Positions 36,237-48,946 are shown, numbered from the stretch's first letter. The stretch is DNA of 64,000 nucleotides from Dermatemys mawii (GCA_007922305.1 ML677334.1:23915074-23979073); one strand, 5' to 3'. Program-made: numbers and translations. The notes: a model not told the origin generated them from the letters alone.

Positions 36237-36899
36237 ATTAGCATTAATGAGGACGCAATTTGCCGTTACTGGCCTCCAGGAGCTATCCCAGAGTGCTCCA
36301 GTGTGACTGCTCTGGACAGCACTCTGAACGCGGATGCACTGGGCAGTTAGACAGGAAGAGCCCCAGGAACTTTTGAATCTCGCTTCATCTTTGGCCAGCA
36401 TGGCGAGATCTCCTGCACAGCTCACCATGCAGAGCCCACCAGCAGAGGAGACCATGCAGTCCCAGAATCAAACAAGGCCCCCCGCATGGAGTACAAGGGA
36501 GGTGCTGGATCTGATCGCCATATGGGGAGATGACTCGGTGCTAGCAGAACTGCAATCCAAAAAAAGAAATACCAATACATAAAGAGTTGTCTGCCGCACC
36601 TTGCACCGAGGGAGGGGCGAGTGACGGGAAGTGTGAATGAAAAACCCGTGAAACTGTTTTTACTCCCATCATGCAATGCCAGCTTTACCCAGAATTCCAA
36701 GGGACGATGAGGACTGCAGGCACTGCGGCATACCTACCCACAGTGCGCTGCTCTGAGAGTCGACACTAGCAGCAGAACTATGAACGCGATCTGCCGAATT
36801 AGCCCACTTACTGGGGACACACAGAATCGAATGTATACCATCGGCTTTTTTAATTCGAACTCTAGAAAGTCGACGTTAGCTCGTAAAGTAGACAAGGCC
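36237..36899. mobile_element. Harbinger derivative, left-truncated, with partial Myb/SANT gene
   Basis: The right end reads ctcgtaaagtagacaaggcc followed by TTA (36900-36902), a Harbinger-type end and target. No matching left terminus was found. It carries the N-terminal part of a Myb/SANT-like gene (36400-36582). It differs from the 4.3-8.4 kb Harbinger copy in both terminal and coding sequence. Confidence 0.65.
36400..36582 (+). pseudogene. Truncated Myb/SANT-like protein of a Harbinger element
   Basis: An open frame of 60 codons from ATG to TAA. It begins MARSPAQLTMQSPPAEE and continues into the first helix of a trihelix domain: PAWSTREVLDLIAIWGDDSVLAEL. The frame stops at KKRNTNT, where a live gene would continue into the rest of the domain. 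Only helix 1 remains, so it cannot form a full DNA-binding fold. It is the N-terminal part of the same gene type as the minus-strand remnant at 7670-8030, but less decayed in this segment. Confidence 0.75.
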
Positions 36900-36902
36900 T
36901 TA

Positions 36903-39434
36903 GTCATTTCTTGTAACAATAGTCATGTCCAGAAATTAGCCCAAACCCAAATCCCAAATGGAAACACTCCCAAACTTCACAGCTCAGTCCCATTTCTACT
37001 TCTGCTACTAAAGGTCAGTACCGTATCTAAGACACTCCATAATAAATGAGTAATAATAGAATAGATATAAATTCAGAGGATAAATTTTGTATAAGGTGGT
37101 AATTTTTGTCATAGTGCTGCAGTATTTTCTGCTGTTCTTCTCTGCTAGCATTGGCTAGACTCAGAGCCTGAAGATGACCAGCAATGTGTAGCTTGTCAAC
37201 TTGTTCACTTATTTTTTCTTCTACCATCAGTTTATAGAGCTCAGATACCTAGGGAAGCCTTAGGTTAGAAATTAGTTTGGACTTTCACAAACTACTGATC
37301 AGACCAGCCTGAACAAATTCACATTGAAAAAAGATTAGAAAGCAGCATAAGAAGTTATTTTTTCCTTCTGACTGCTTGTTGGCATTTTAGTGTGCACTGT
37401 CTGCTCTTTGAGTAATGGGTCACGTGATGCAGTGTAATACCAGCAGCTAGAACCTTGTCTTTCAGTGTTTACTGTGGGTTTTACAACATGAGTTCTTAGT
37501 TAAAATTGAACTGTTTCTAAATCATTGTAAAAAGCCCCACTGCAAACAACTGTTGGGATTTTATACTTAAAGCTTTCCTGTAGAATGAAAACAATTGGTG
37601 ATTCACTTGATAGTGTAACAATAATGAATATATACAATTTAAATATCCCATCAAACTCACCTGTACAAGGAGAAACACCATGCTGCACTATATTATGGGA
37701 AATTTGAGAAAAACTTTCCAACCAAAGAGTTAAACTTTTATGCTAGTGTCATACAAGCTTGATTTAATTTTTTCCCCAGTCCTGACATTGGACTCATTTT
37801 AAAGGGGCAAAATCAACTTAAAAATAACGCGTCTTTCTGAATTTGTTGTACCTACTGATGTAACCACTAACATCTATGTTTACTGTAGCTGAAAGAGATT
37901 GGAGAACAAAAGTTTTTTTTCTTTGTTTCAATTACTTTACTCTGACAGCACTTTGAGTACAATCAGTTTAATCATTTCCCCTATAGTAATTTTTGTCAGC
38001 TTTCCTTGTTCATGTGGGTCTTTTTCACCATGACAGTGAAAGACAAAAACATTTTTAAAATGTGCTTGTCAGATCATAAAAAGCGAGACAGGAACTCGGG
38101 GCAGGTATTGCACTTGAAATTACTTTGTACTCTTTTAAAAATTGACTAGATTTCACATTAACTGTATCCCTTTTAAGTGCCCATTTTGGACCAGAGGTGG
38201 GGAGGAGATACTTCAATACCACACCACTTATCCAAATTGAAATCTGGAGACATTTTAATGGGAAAAAACTGATCCCCTTCAGATTCACTGTGTTCCTACT
38301 ACGTGTCGGGTGAGACAGCACTTTCCTTTTGCTCCTACGCTTACTGATGCTGAGTCAGATCTTGAGGCAGGGCTTCCTGTCTGTGACTGGCAAGAGACAT
38401 GGAACGTTTCCTTCCTTTGTTTCTTGTCTGTCTCTCTCCTTTCTGATTTAAGTCTTACTGTCTCCTTGTTCTCCTGTTTTCTCTCATTTTCCCCAGCACC
38501 CGTTCCTGGGGCTCTTCCCTTGTCCTGTTAGTTTTCTCCCCATTCCTTCTTCATATTTCCGTACCATTCTTTTCTCCCTCTACTTTTGCTCTTCCAACCT
38601 CATCTTTTCCAACGAATCTTGGGAAAAGGGACCTTTCTGTATAGCTTTTTCCCCCCACTCTGCTTTGTTTAGCATGATGTTGATTCTGTCCCACACTACC
38701 TGGCAAGTGTAGTAGGCAGAGTGAGGAATAGAGCTCAGATGTGCTGCACTGGCAGAATCTGGGAATGTGCAGAGGTGCTACATGCTAAATGAGACATGCA
38801 GGTCTAATAAGTTCCCAGGCAAGAATTATTGTTTCATTCTTCACCCTCCCATCCCCGCAATATCCGATTCAGACCACTCCATCACCAATCACTATATACA
38901 TCTGCATATCTTGTGGCAGATGTTCAGATCTTGGTCTCTGTCTCTTTAATCTTAACCCCCTGCTTTTTATTGCTTGGACTCTTCTATGCTTATGAAATAT
39001 GCCAACATAGTGTTTAGAAAAGTATGCTCTGTTACATTTTCTTCAGGGGATGAAAATAGATGCAACACTCTTAGAAATAACCATATATTCCAGCCTATCT
39101 TATAGAGTGCATACAAATAAATAGAGGCCTACTAATACTGGTGTATATCAATCTCTTATGTCATTCCACCTTGAAAGCTGATTTTAGATGGGATGCTTTA
39201 GTGGCAACATGGACCATCAATAAGATACAGCGATTGCAATCTCACATAAAAATTCGTACCTATAGTGTAATGACATCTTTGGATAAAAGCAGCACCTGCC
39301 AATAAAGAAGACCAGAAGGATACAGTACATTGAACAAATGTACTGTGAAGCATTAGAAGAGAATGATACCACTCCTTGTACCTTTGGTGAAGGAAAACAA
39401 TGGGCAACCCAGCCCTCTTTCTAGAAGCTTAGAC
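36903..39434. other. Intron stretch without recognised gene
   Basis: About 2.5 kb of unremarkable sequence; a pyrimidine-rich patch lies at 38400-38660. No feature can be supported. Confidence 0.4.
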
Positions 39435-39503
39435 CAGTGGGGTCCACACTTTTATTTGAAAATGTTTAGGGGTCTGCAAATGTAGAAAAGTTGAAAACCA
39501 TTG
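39435..39503. mobile_element. 69-bp hAT-like mini-MITE
   Basis: Starts cagtggggtcc and ends gaaaaccattg, a degenerate inverted pair. It is flanked by gcttagac (39427-39434) and tcttagac (39504-39511), 7 of 8 identical. Little is left between the termini. Confidence 0.72.
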
Positions 39504-39968
39504 TCTTAGACTCAATAGCTTGTATTCTCATTTGTGTAAATTCTAAATTGATCAAGCCAATATTTAATGACGTAGAGATGCCAAAATTAATAGTCCTTTA
39601 TCTATGGCCACAATTTGCAAATTCACCTATTTATACCGTAACTTTTATAAAGCATTCTTAGTGCATACTACTACAAAGTGCACTGTACACAGTTAGCTGT
39701 AGATGAAAAGATTTCCAGGGACACTTCAAAGAGTAGGAAATGACTAAATATCTTGAAGGGAACTGCACTAGAGTTCCACCTAGATGAGGCACCACAAATA
39801 AAAGAAGAGCTTCCAACTGCAGATTAGTAATAAGGAGAGATCAGAGAGGAAGCCAAGATTGGAGTTAGGACGGGGGAGGAGGAAATAGGCAGAAATGAAA
39901 GGTTGGGGGGTGTCTATCCATGAACGGTGTTTTAATGAGAACAGCGGGGTGGTTTTTCTTTTCTTAAT

Positions 39969-40160
39969 GGGCTTGAGGATAAGTCACTAGACCAGGACAC
40001 AGAAGTCCTGGGCTCAATTCCCTACTCTGCCACAGATTTCCTGTGTCCTTGGACAAGTCACTTAATCTTTTCTGCCTCAGCTTTACAGCTGTAAAATGGA
40101 CATCTCTCTTTATTCTATAGGATAATGTAAGGATAATTTAATGAAAATTTTGAGGCACTC
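39969..40160 (+). repeat. MIR-like SINE
   Basis: Contains the conserved text ctgggctcaattccc, ctctgccac, ggacaagtcacttaatc and gcctcag, then taaaatgg, in MIR order. Confidence 0.75.
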
Positions 40161-40804
40161 AAATGTTGTAAAGGTCATATAAATTCCTACCTAGATAGGA
40201 AGTAATATGAAGATGGGGTGGTGGGAATGGTATGGTCTTTCTTCATGAGCAGGAGCAAGATGACATATTAAGGGGGAAAAGGATCAGGCTGATTAAAAAG
40301 GAAAAATCCTCCTCTCACTACTGATCCATAGTTACATGTTCACACTGATAACATAATGTTGACTTATTTATTACTGACGCAATTTCTGTTTCAGCTCCAT
40401 TGCTGAGAGCAATTTTACTGGATTTTTTAAAGTCTTTGTAGTTTCTAAACATTTTAAAACAAATTATTATAAAAATAAAATCCAGGGAAAAAGACAAAAT
40501 GACGATGGATTAAGTTAAAACCCAAACAAGACACAATGAAGGTATATTGAGAAATTAAAGGAAAAACCTCTGGAGAAGAAAATGCAAATCCTAAGGTGCA
40601 AACCTCTTTGAATAAATGCAGGTAGCCGGATTTGGGTCTCACATGCTGTACATATCTCGTACCTATTTATGAGCATCGTAAAACGGAGGCCACCTGCTTG
40701 CAGTTCTCATCTTAAGCAAGCTTCCACAAAGGGAAGAGGAACTGGGTGTTTTGGTTAACTTTAACCTTGGACATAATGTCATACAAATATTATTTTATTT
40801 TGAT

Positions 40805-41012
40805 TGGAAGCCTAAAGCATAAACCTGGGAGTCAGATGATCTGGGTTGTGTTGGTGGGTCAGCCACTGACTTACTGGGCTTGTGCAGGTTACTTAATTTT
40901 ATCTGTCTCTCTCTATGCTTCAATAGCTCCTTTGTCAGAATGGAGAAAATAAATACTTTCCTCTCTCACAGGGTAACATGGGGCTTAATGAATGTTGTAA
41001 AGAGCTGTGAGA
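40805..41012 (+). repeat. MIR-like SINE just upstream of BMP6 exon 2
   Basis: Contains cctgggagtcagatgatctggg, gtgcaggttacttaat, tcagaatggagaaaata and gttgtaaagagctgtgagatg in MIR order. It ends about 70 bases before the exon 2 acceptor. Confidence 0.75.
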
Positions 41013-41085
41013 TGATAAAATGTGAGAAAACTCTTGTTGTTAATTTCAGTTTGTCACAATCTGTTTTGTTTTGTTAATGTTGTAG

Positions 41086-41278
41086 TTGAATATGACAAGG
41101 AGTTCACACCTCACCAACAACACCACAAAGAGTTCAAGTTTAACTTGTCCCAGATCCCAGAGGGGGAGGCAGTTACTGCTGCGGAATTCCGAATCTACAA
41201 GGACTGTGTTGTGGGGAGTTTTAAAAATCAAACCTTTCTTATCAGCATCTATCAAGTCCTGCAAGAACATCAGAACAG
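41086..41278 (+). CDS. BMP6: BMP6 exon 2 (prodomain)
   Basis: Coding exon of bone morphogenetic protein 6, a secreted TGF-beta-superfamily ligand acting through BMP type I and II receptors and SMAD1/5/8. This exon encodes about 64 residues of the prodomain, beginning [18 protein letters not shown] and ending VLQEHQN. The acceptor AG is at 41084-41085 and the donor GT at 41279. The exon starts with the last two bases of a Val codon and ends with two bases (AG) of an Arg codon completed by exon 3. Two N-glycosylation sequons are visible (NLS, NQT). The sequence fits BMP6 better than BMP5 or BMP7 ([14 protein letters not shown]). The polypyrimidine tract before the acceptor is weak and interrupted by purines. 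Confidence 0.93.
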
Positions 41279-41982
41279 GTACATAAGGGACAGTCACTCT
41301 TTTCCCACTAACTACGGCAACAGTGAAGCCTGGGGTGGAGGGCTCCTTTTTTAAGGAGGTGGGAATATTCAGAGGGTGCAGAAATCACTTAGTAGAATAT
41401 TTTTTGCCTATGTTAATAGAGGTTGTTACTGTTCAAGTTTTATTTATTGAGAAGTAGACTTCATAAAATATAAAATGAATATGGACTAAGAAACTCAACA
41501 GTAACTTAGTCCAGAATGTCATTCGGGGAGTATAATTTTGTTGACTTAAAGTAAGACAAGAGTCTAGGGTGAAGCCATATAATTTTAGACTAAAGATTCT
41601 ATATTGCTAACATTATTCATGCACACTAAAATGGGTATGTTCCATTTCAAATAGATACTAAAAGGATATGTAATAGAAATCCTGGAAATCTAGAATAATA
41701 CTGCTAGAGAAACATTGCTAAACAATGTAGTCTGATTCTCCTCTGAGTTGCACTTTTGTAAATCAGAAGTACAGTAACTTGATTGACTTTAGGGGAGTTA
41801 CACTAAGGAAATGGAGAAGGAGAAGAAGACAGCCCCAGAATTACAGGAGCTGAACTTTGTATCTTGATAGGTTAAAAAAAATGCTTTACTTTTACAGGAA
41901 GATCAAATTCAATGCACTTTGAAAGCTATATAGGTTATCTTCTCCAGGAAATCCCTCTGTTAAAGGTTATTGGATAATCTAA

Positions 41983-43870
41983 TCACAGAATCATAGAAAT
42001 CTAGGACTGGAAGGGACCTCAATAAATCATCTAGTCCAGGCCCCTGCACAAAGGCAGGTCTGAGAATTATTTGACCAGTAATATTCAGACATCCATGGTT
42101 CAGGAGCCAAATTAACCATCAACATTATCCAAAAGAACACAGCAGTGTGTATTCATTGTTTCATTTACTGTCTAATCGAGCATCTGTCTGTGTATCTAAT
42201 CTAAATTCTCACAATAAAATGACTGACCAAGTATTATTATTTTATCAGCTATAGTTGGTTAATAACATACTGACCAATCAGGATGCTTTTACTAACTTGG
42301 ATTGGTTAATACTTAAATCACACAATGTTTTAATATCATGGGCTGTAAGGAGTCACAGGAGACAAATTAAAGAGCCATTCATGGTTCCTGAGCATTAGTC
42401 TGAGTATCACTGAGCTACATCATCCCTGACAGGTATTTCTGTAACATATTCTTAACCCCCCTACCCCTCACATCCCAGTGATGGTGATACCACAACTTCC
42501 CTAGGTAATTTGTTCCAGTGCGTAACTACTGGCACAGCTAGGAAGCTCTTCCTAATGTCTAGTCTAAATCTCCCTTGCTGCAATTTAAGCCCATTGCTTC
42601 TTGCCCTGTCCTCAGCGTTTAAAGAGAACAGTTTATCACCCTATTTTATGACAACCTTTACTTGAAGACTTTTATGTCTCCCTGTTATGTCAGTCTTTTC
42701 TTCTCCAAACTAAAGAAACCCAATTTTTTCTGTCTTTCCTTGTAGGTCATTTTCTAGACCTTTAATCATTTTTTTGTTGCTCTCCTCTGGAGTTTCCAAT
42801 TTATCTATATTTTTCAAAAAGTGTAGTGCCCAGAACTGGACACTGAGTGCTGAGTGGAAAAATTACTTCTCGTGTCTTGCTTACAACACTTTAGCTAATA
42901 AATCCCAGAATGATGTTCACTTGTTTTTGCAGTATGATTATATTGTTGACTCATTTAGTTTGTGATCCACTGTAACCCTCAGATCCTCTTAGCAGTACTC
43001 CTTTCTAGGCAATCATTTCCCATTTTGTATTTGTGCAGTTGTATTATCCTGCCTATTTGTAGTACTTTGCATTTGTCCTTACTGAATTTCACCCTATTTA
43101 TTTCAGACCATTTTTCTGGGTTGTCAAGATCATTTTGAATTCTAATTGTGTTGTCCAAAGTACATGCAATTCCTCCCTGCTTCATATTATCCACAAACTT
43201 TGTAAGTGTACTCTCTGTGCCATTATCCAAATCATTTGTGAAGCTATTTAATAGAACCAGACCCAGGACAGATCCCTTCAGGACCCCAGTTAAAGTGCTC
43301 TTCCAGCTCGATTGTGAACCATGATAACTACTGAGTACGGTTTTCCAAATAGTTGTGTACCCATCTTATAGTAGGTTTCTGTAGGCTGTATTACTTTAGT
43401 TTGTTTATGAGAAGCTCATGAGAGTAAAGCTTTTGATACTGTCTAAAATTGCGATACATCACATTGCCTGCTTTTCCCCCTACCCACAAGGTTTGCTCCC
43501 TTATCAGAGGAAAATATTAGGTACGTTTGACATGTTTACTGTTGTTTATCACCTTATTTTCTTCTAGATGCTTTCAAATTGATATTTTGCTCCATTAATT
43601 TACTCAGTACCAAAGTACAGCTGACAAGCTGGGTTGTCCTTATCCCTGTTTTTATAGATGGGTGCTACATTTGCCCTTTTTTCCAATCCTCAGGTAACTT
43701 TCCTGTCCTCCATGAATTCTCAGAGATAATCACTAATGGCTCAGAGATCTCTTCAGTCAGTTCCTTAAGTATTCTAGGTTGTATTTCATCAGACCCTGCC
43801 AACTTGAAGAAATTTAACTTGTCTAAGAAATTCTTAACATGCTCTTTACCTATTTTACTCTCCTACCACA
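41983..43870 (-). mobile_element. Third CR1 LINE (antisense), interrupted by a MITE
   Basis: Begins on the left with the CR1 3' tail in reverse (tcatagaaatctaggactgg, catctagtccagg), then continues through RT-domain sequence on the minus strand. The motif cccagaactggacactg and later ctctgagagatt-type text are CR1 RT in reverse. It carries many stops. A TIR element at 42076-42412 interrupts the tail region. It fades out near 43870. Confidence 0.8.
42076..42412. mobile_element. 337-bp TIR element (hAT-like) inside CR1
   Basis: Left end cagtaatattcagac, right end (reverse complement) cagtgatactcagac, 13 of 15 identical. The second inverted layer also matches: catggttcaggagcc versus caggaaccatgaatgg in reverse. 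No clear target duplication. Confidence 0.68.
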
Positions 43871-44622
43871 TTTATACTGAAAATCACTATGTTAATCATC
43901 CAATCGCAGTATTCACAAAATAAGTTAACAGTAACAAAAAAGGCATTTAACGCTTTGGTCATTGCTACATTTTCTATTATTGTCTTTTTTTCCTTCATGG
44001 ACTTTGCTGCATGTTGATACTTAGCAGCATTTGCAACCAGTACGGTGACAGATGGTAGATCAGTGGTGTCAAATAAGATGGAGAAGACAAAGATTGAGAA
44101 GAGAGAACCTGTGGCACAAAAATTATAAGAAATATGAAACAATTTTATATATTTAAGGGATAACATTCGTGGCAGGGAAGCATCAAGACAAAAATGTGAT
44201 TAATGGTCAGTAAAATGTCAAAGTAAATCTGAGCCACATAAGCAATTTGAAATGAGAAGACGCACATAAGAAATAAGAAGATGCAGAAAACTACAGCATT
44301 AAAAGGAAATATTTTCTTTTCCGTGCGATGGTTTGCAAGGTGGGGATGTTTTGTGATGTTTCTTTCTCAGACTTTCCATTTATGTCATTTTTGGGGCCAT
44401 GCCTTAGGTGAATAAATGTTGTGAAGACCAAGCAACCATTCACTAAATGAAGCTGAGAGGAATGGCATTTGTAGAAAAGGAGTGAAATAATTAGATATCG
44501 ATGAGGATTTTGATATGTTTGAATAGAATAATGTTGGGTTTTCTAAGTTGTGGTCTGCTGGAATCTCATGTTTGCTAGCTAGAAGTATATATGAGCTGAT
44601 ATGGAAGACTGAGTTAGTGGGG

Positions 44623-44643
44623 GTGTGTGTGTGTGTGTGTGTG
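44623..44643. repeat. (GT)n microsatellite
   Basis: Uninterrupted GT dinucleotide run. Confidence 0.92.
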
Positions 44644-46644
44644 AATGGTAGATATTCCATAGATATGTAGACTTTATAGCTGTCAGCTGTTCTGTTCATT
44701 CTGACCACACAGACTTTTCCAAAACCCAGGATTTTTCCACAAATACATGTTTCCATCACTGGAGCTGAAGGAGTATCTCAGTTAACTAATGTAGTTTTAG
44801 GTCTTAAATATAGCTTCTGTGCACCAGTCCCTAGAGCAAGCAATAGGTTTCATGTTCCTTCCCCTACAGGGCATTGGTAACTTTCATTTGTATGTAACAT
44901 TATAGTAGAGTAAATTGAATGAAGTATTATAACTTAAAAAGTAGTGAAGAGAAATGGGACTTTGATATGGCCCATAATTAATACTCCCATTTCTTAGCAG
45001 TTGGTGAAAACTTTGTTTCAAAGTAGTTGTTAATAGTTCTGTATATGATGTTATTGAAACACCATATCTATATTTCAAATACTATCTTAATAAACACAGT
45101 GCCTGAATATAGGTTGAACTGTTGAGTTGGGAGATAAATGTACCTTTTAACTGCGAATTTAGTACTCATGAAAGATGGACAGTCTTGGCTATTGCAGCCC
45201 TCTATTTAGTCACAGAACCTGTACCCTGCAGGTAGCAGCACCTCAACTCGGAACTGGAGTGATCACCTCAAGAAAATAGTTCAAGTCTCTCCATTCAGTG
45301 GTGTTTTCCTGTTAATACTGCCAAAAGGGTACCTGTAGTAAGGTGCACACTAGAATCTGAACTGAGAATCCTAAAGAAGTTTCATCTAGGCCAAACAGAC
45401 AGCAATTTTCAGTCACTATTAACATGGACTAGTTTTGAACTGGTAACCCAGATCTCCATAGCTCTTTACTAATCCCTTACTCATCTGTTCCCTTAGGCTT
45501 CTGGTGGCAAGGGCAAAATTAGGCCCATATATTCTTAGTGTCATTAGGGAGCATACTTTATTTCTTCTCCTCTTAGCTTAAGTAGTTGTGGATTTTTTCA
45601 TATATTTAAAAATAGATACTGTTTTGCAAGAAACACAAGCTTCTGACCACTCTGCAGCTTTAGCTTCTATTTACATTATTGACACTGTAGGATATGGTTG
45701 CCAAATGTGTGACCAGGTTAGTGTAATGTGTACACTTGTTGTCCCTTGCCTCTCTTAAAGGCAAACACTAGGTACTTGTTTACAGGTGCTCACCAACATC
45801 TGTACCTAGGAAAGTCCACATGTAAACACATCCCATCTTCTTGCCTTGAAATCTCTTTGGCTGCCCTACGTGAAGTTTGAAACACACTTGCTTTGAGAAA
45901 CTTTTTATCCATCGGTCCGCTTATTTTCTTTTCCTTGTGGTGAAAATATTTCTGCAGAAGTTGTGGCTAAAGTTTTGCTTTAGTGATTCATTTGGAATAT
46001 ATTGTTTTCTTTGCCTATTGGGAGCAGTGTTTTATGGCTCAAAAGCAAAAGCAATAGTTTTTTTTTAAAGGAGCCAGCAAAATGTTTGTAAGGCCTGCAT
46101 TGAGTTCCAATAGCTGACTTATAAGCCAAAAAATAACAGCTTTTACTTAAAAGGTTTTGTTATCACACTTCCTTTACACTAATGGCTTGAATAAAGACTT
46201 GATATTTCCTGACATTTGATGACATTGTACTAAATGAAGAAGGGAATGTAGACATACTGAATTCTAGCCATGGATCTTTAACTCAGCTAAATTGAAGACA
46301 GGAATGGGAAAATTCTAGCTGAATTCAAGGTGAACAAAAGTGAATTTTAGTACTTCTGTGCAAGGTGGTGGATTGACAGAACTGCAGTTATCTATCCATC
46401 TAAAACAGATACATCAGAGGAAGCTGCAGCAGCACCTTTCTCACACTGCTGTGCTGCCTTAACCCTGATCAGGAGGTTTCTCCTTTAGATCTGAGATAAG
46501 ATGTTCATTCAGTCATTGAGCTGTCCCCTTGAGATTGCCAACAAGGGTGCCAGTTTAACAGGGGCTTTTATGATGCAATCACAAATCTGCTAGGAAAAAG
46601 AAAATTCATCTCTATAGGCTGATGAAACACCTTTGACTGATGAT

Positions 46645-47105
46645 TGTGATGGGTTGGATCACAGAAACCCCCTATGGGACTGCCACCTGATGTGCTGAGA
46701 CTACCTCTGAGCGTGTTTTCCCTGCCAGCTTGAGACTTCAGTGCCCTTCCTTGTTGTGCCAGACACGCTAGCCTGCTACAACACAGATCCAAGTGTGAAC
46801 CACATCCCCCACAAGCTGCAGGCTTAACTGAAAACAGCTTAGGAAGTGTTCCGTCTCCAGCACTCAGATACCCAACTGCCAGTGGGGTCCAAATCCCAAA
46901 TAAATCTGTTTTATCCTGTATAAAATGTATACAAAATTGATTACAAAAATGATACATTAATGTAAATAGGATGAATATATCCTGTGAATCATAACCTTTG
47001 CAGAGATATGTTACATGGCATATCTAACATAAAACATATTCCAATCACATCATATTTACACTCATGAGCATATTTCTATAAAGCATTATGAGATGCAACA
47101 TCACA
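46645..47105 (-). mobile_element. LTR-like element in reverse orientation, internally deleted
   Basis: 461 bp from TGTGATGGG to CATCACA (TG...CA), flanked by atgat (46640-46644) and aggat (47106-47110), 4 of 5 identical. Its right part, reverse-complemented, resembles the left part of the LTR at 17040-18216, so this is a diverged relative in antisense. A large internal piece is absent. Confidence 0.65.
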
Positions 47106-47608
47106 AGGATAATTCTTGATTACTGATCGGTGCTGTAATGACTCACTGAAGTGTGAAAAGCTCTGCGTGTCTTTGAGCAAGAAAATCATGAAGAAAATCC
47201 ATGAATACATGAATTTGGGAGATGAAGCCTCAGTTAATGAATGAAACAAATTAGGAGATTGAGTGTCTCAAGAAAGAGACAAGGGGAAACTTCAGGGAAG
47301 AGACCTGGGAGGGGGACAAAAATAAGTGAATCACCCCAAAAAGGTGTCCCTGAAATTACCAGGTGTTCATTGGTTCAGAAGTATGTAATTAAAACTCTTA
47401 TTCAGCTCTTCTTAAGTAGGAACTCCCCCCGCCCCACCCCCTCCACTGACTGTCTTCATAGAGGTTTTGCTTATTAGGACCTTACTCAGTGCTAATAAAC
47501 TCTTCCTGAGTGGAGTTAGATGTCATAGAGGTTTAAAAAACAACAACACTACCCTATTCTTGAGCCCTGTCTGTACTACGGCTTCTGTTGTTTACTATTG
47601 ATGGAACT

Positions 47609-48218
47609 AGTATCAGAGGGGTAGCCGTTTAGTCTGGATCTGCAAAAGCGACAAAGAGTTTTGTAGCACCTTATAGACTAACAGATTTTAGGGATCATGA
47701 GCTTTCGTGGGCTAAGACCCACTTCATCTAATGAAGTGGGTCTTAGCCCACAAAAACTCATGATTCCTAAGATCTGTTAGTCTATAAGGTGCTACAAGAC
47801 TCTNNNNNNNNNNNNNNNNNNNNNNNNNNNNNNNNNNNNNNNNNNNNNNNNNNNNNNNNNNNNNNNNNNNNNNNNNNNNNNNNNNNNNNNNNNNNNNNNN
47901 NNNNNNNNNNNNNNNNNNNNNNNNNNNNNNNNNNNNNNNNNNNNNNNNNNNNNNNNNNNNNNNNNNNNNNNNNNNNNNNNNNNNNNNNNNNNNNNNNNNN
48001 NNNNNNNNNNNNNNNNNNNNNNNNNNNNNNNNNNNNNNNNNNNNNNNNNNNNNNNNNNNNNNNNNNNNNNNNNNNNNNNNNNNNNNNNNNNNNNNNNNNN
48101 NNNNNNNNNNNNNNNNNNNNNNNNNNNNNNNNNNNNNNNNNNNNNNNNNNNNNNNNNNNNNNNNNNNNNNNNNNNNNNNNNNNNNNNNNNNNNNNNNNNN
48201 NNNCTTTGTCACTTTTAA
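47609..48218. repeat. Fold-back repeat spanning an assembly gap
   Basis: Starts agtatcagaggggtagccg. Two arms, 47655-47727 and 47731-47803, are near-perfect inverted copies of 73 bases with a 3-base loop. The right arm runs directly into 400 unknown bases (47804-48203) and seems to continue on the far side with ctttgtcactttt. A perfect 10-base direct repeat, tgatggaact, flanks it (47599-47608 and 48219-48228), a target-site duplication. Confidence 0.75.
47804..48203. other. Assembly gap (400 N)
   Basis: Run of N exactly 400 long. The length may be a placeholder. Confidence 0.98.
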
Positions 48219-48946
48219 TGATGGAACTGTACTGGTATTGAATAATGGGGTCCTACCTTGCTCTAAAATTCTCGAGGATGAATGCTCTATACTTCTGTAT
48301 TTGGGCATATACTGAGAAAGCAACAAAAATGGGAAGTGAATGATCATATCAGTTCTTTTTAAAATAGCATAAAATCATTGTGAAGTGATTTCACATTGCC
48401 TTTATTTAAAGCAATCAAAAAGTAAAAATGATACTCATGGCACCTGGAGACATTCAGGGCAATGTGATCTAAACACATTCTCTTTAAAAACAAGTAAACA
48501 AACAAACAAAAACATTTTTATACTGACTCAACAGTGTCAGCAATGTTTTGGTTCCTCTTCCAGTCGTTTGTATGGTTAAAAACAGTGCTTAGTTGTTGAA
48601 TTTCTGATTTAAATCAAATCATTGTTACAGACTACTTTTTTTCATTACAAAAACCACTGATGTCCGCAGAACATTGAGAAAAGATTAATGAAACTTAAGT
48701 TTGGCCAGAAATTTGACCTACCTTAAGCACCCCCTTTGAACAGTTATGTAGATTTTGTGGCTGTATAGAAAACAGCCTTGTAAAACAGATTTGAAGTAAC
48801 TTTGGGCTTATTTTGAATGTAGCAGTCTAAAAGTTTGTAACAAATTTTGGGCTTGTCTGGGGCTAGAAGGTGGGGATGAAACATTTTATAAAATAATACA
48901 TCCATCACTTTCTGCTTCTTTTCAGCCTTTAAGTTTTCAAAGACTG

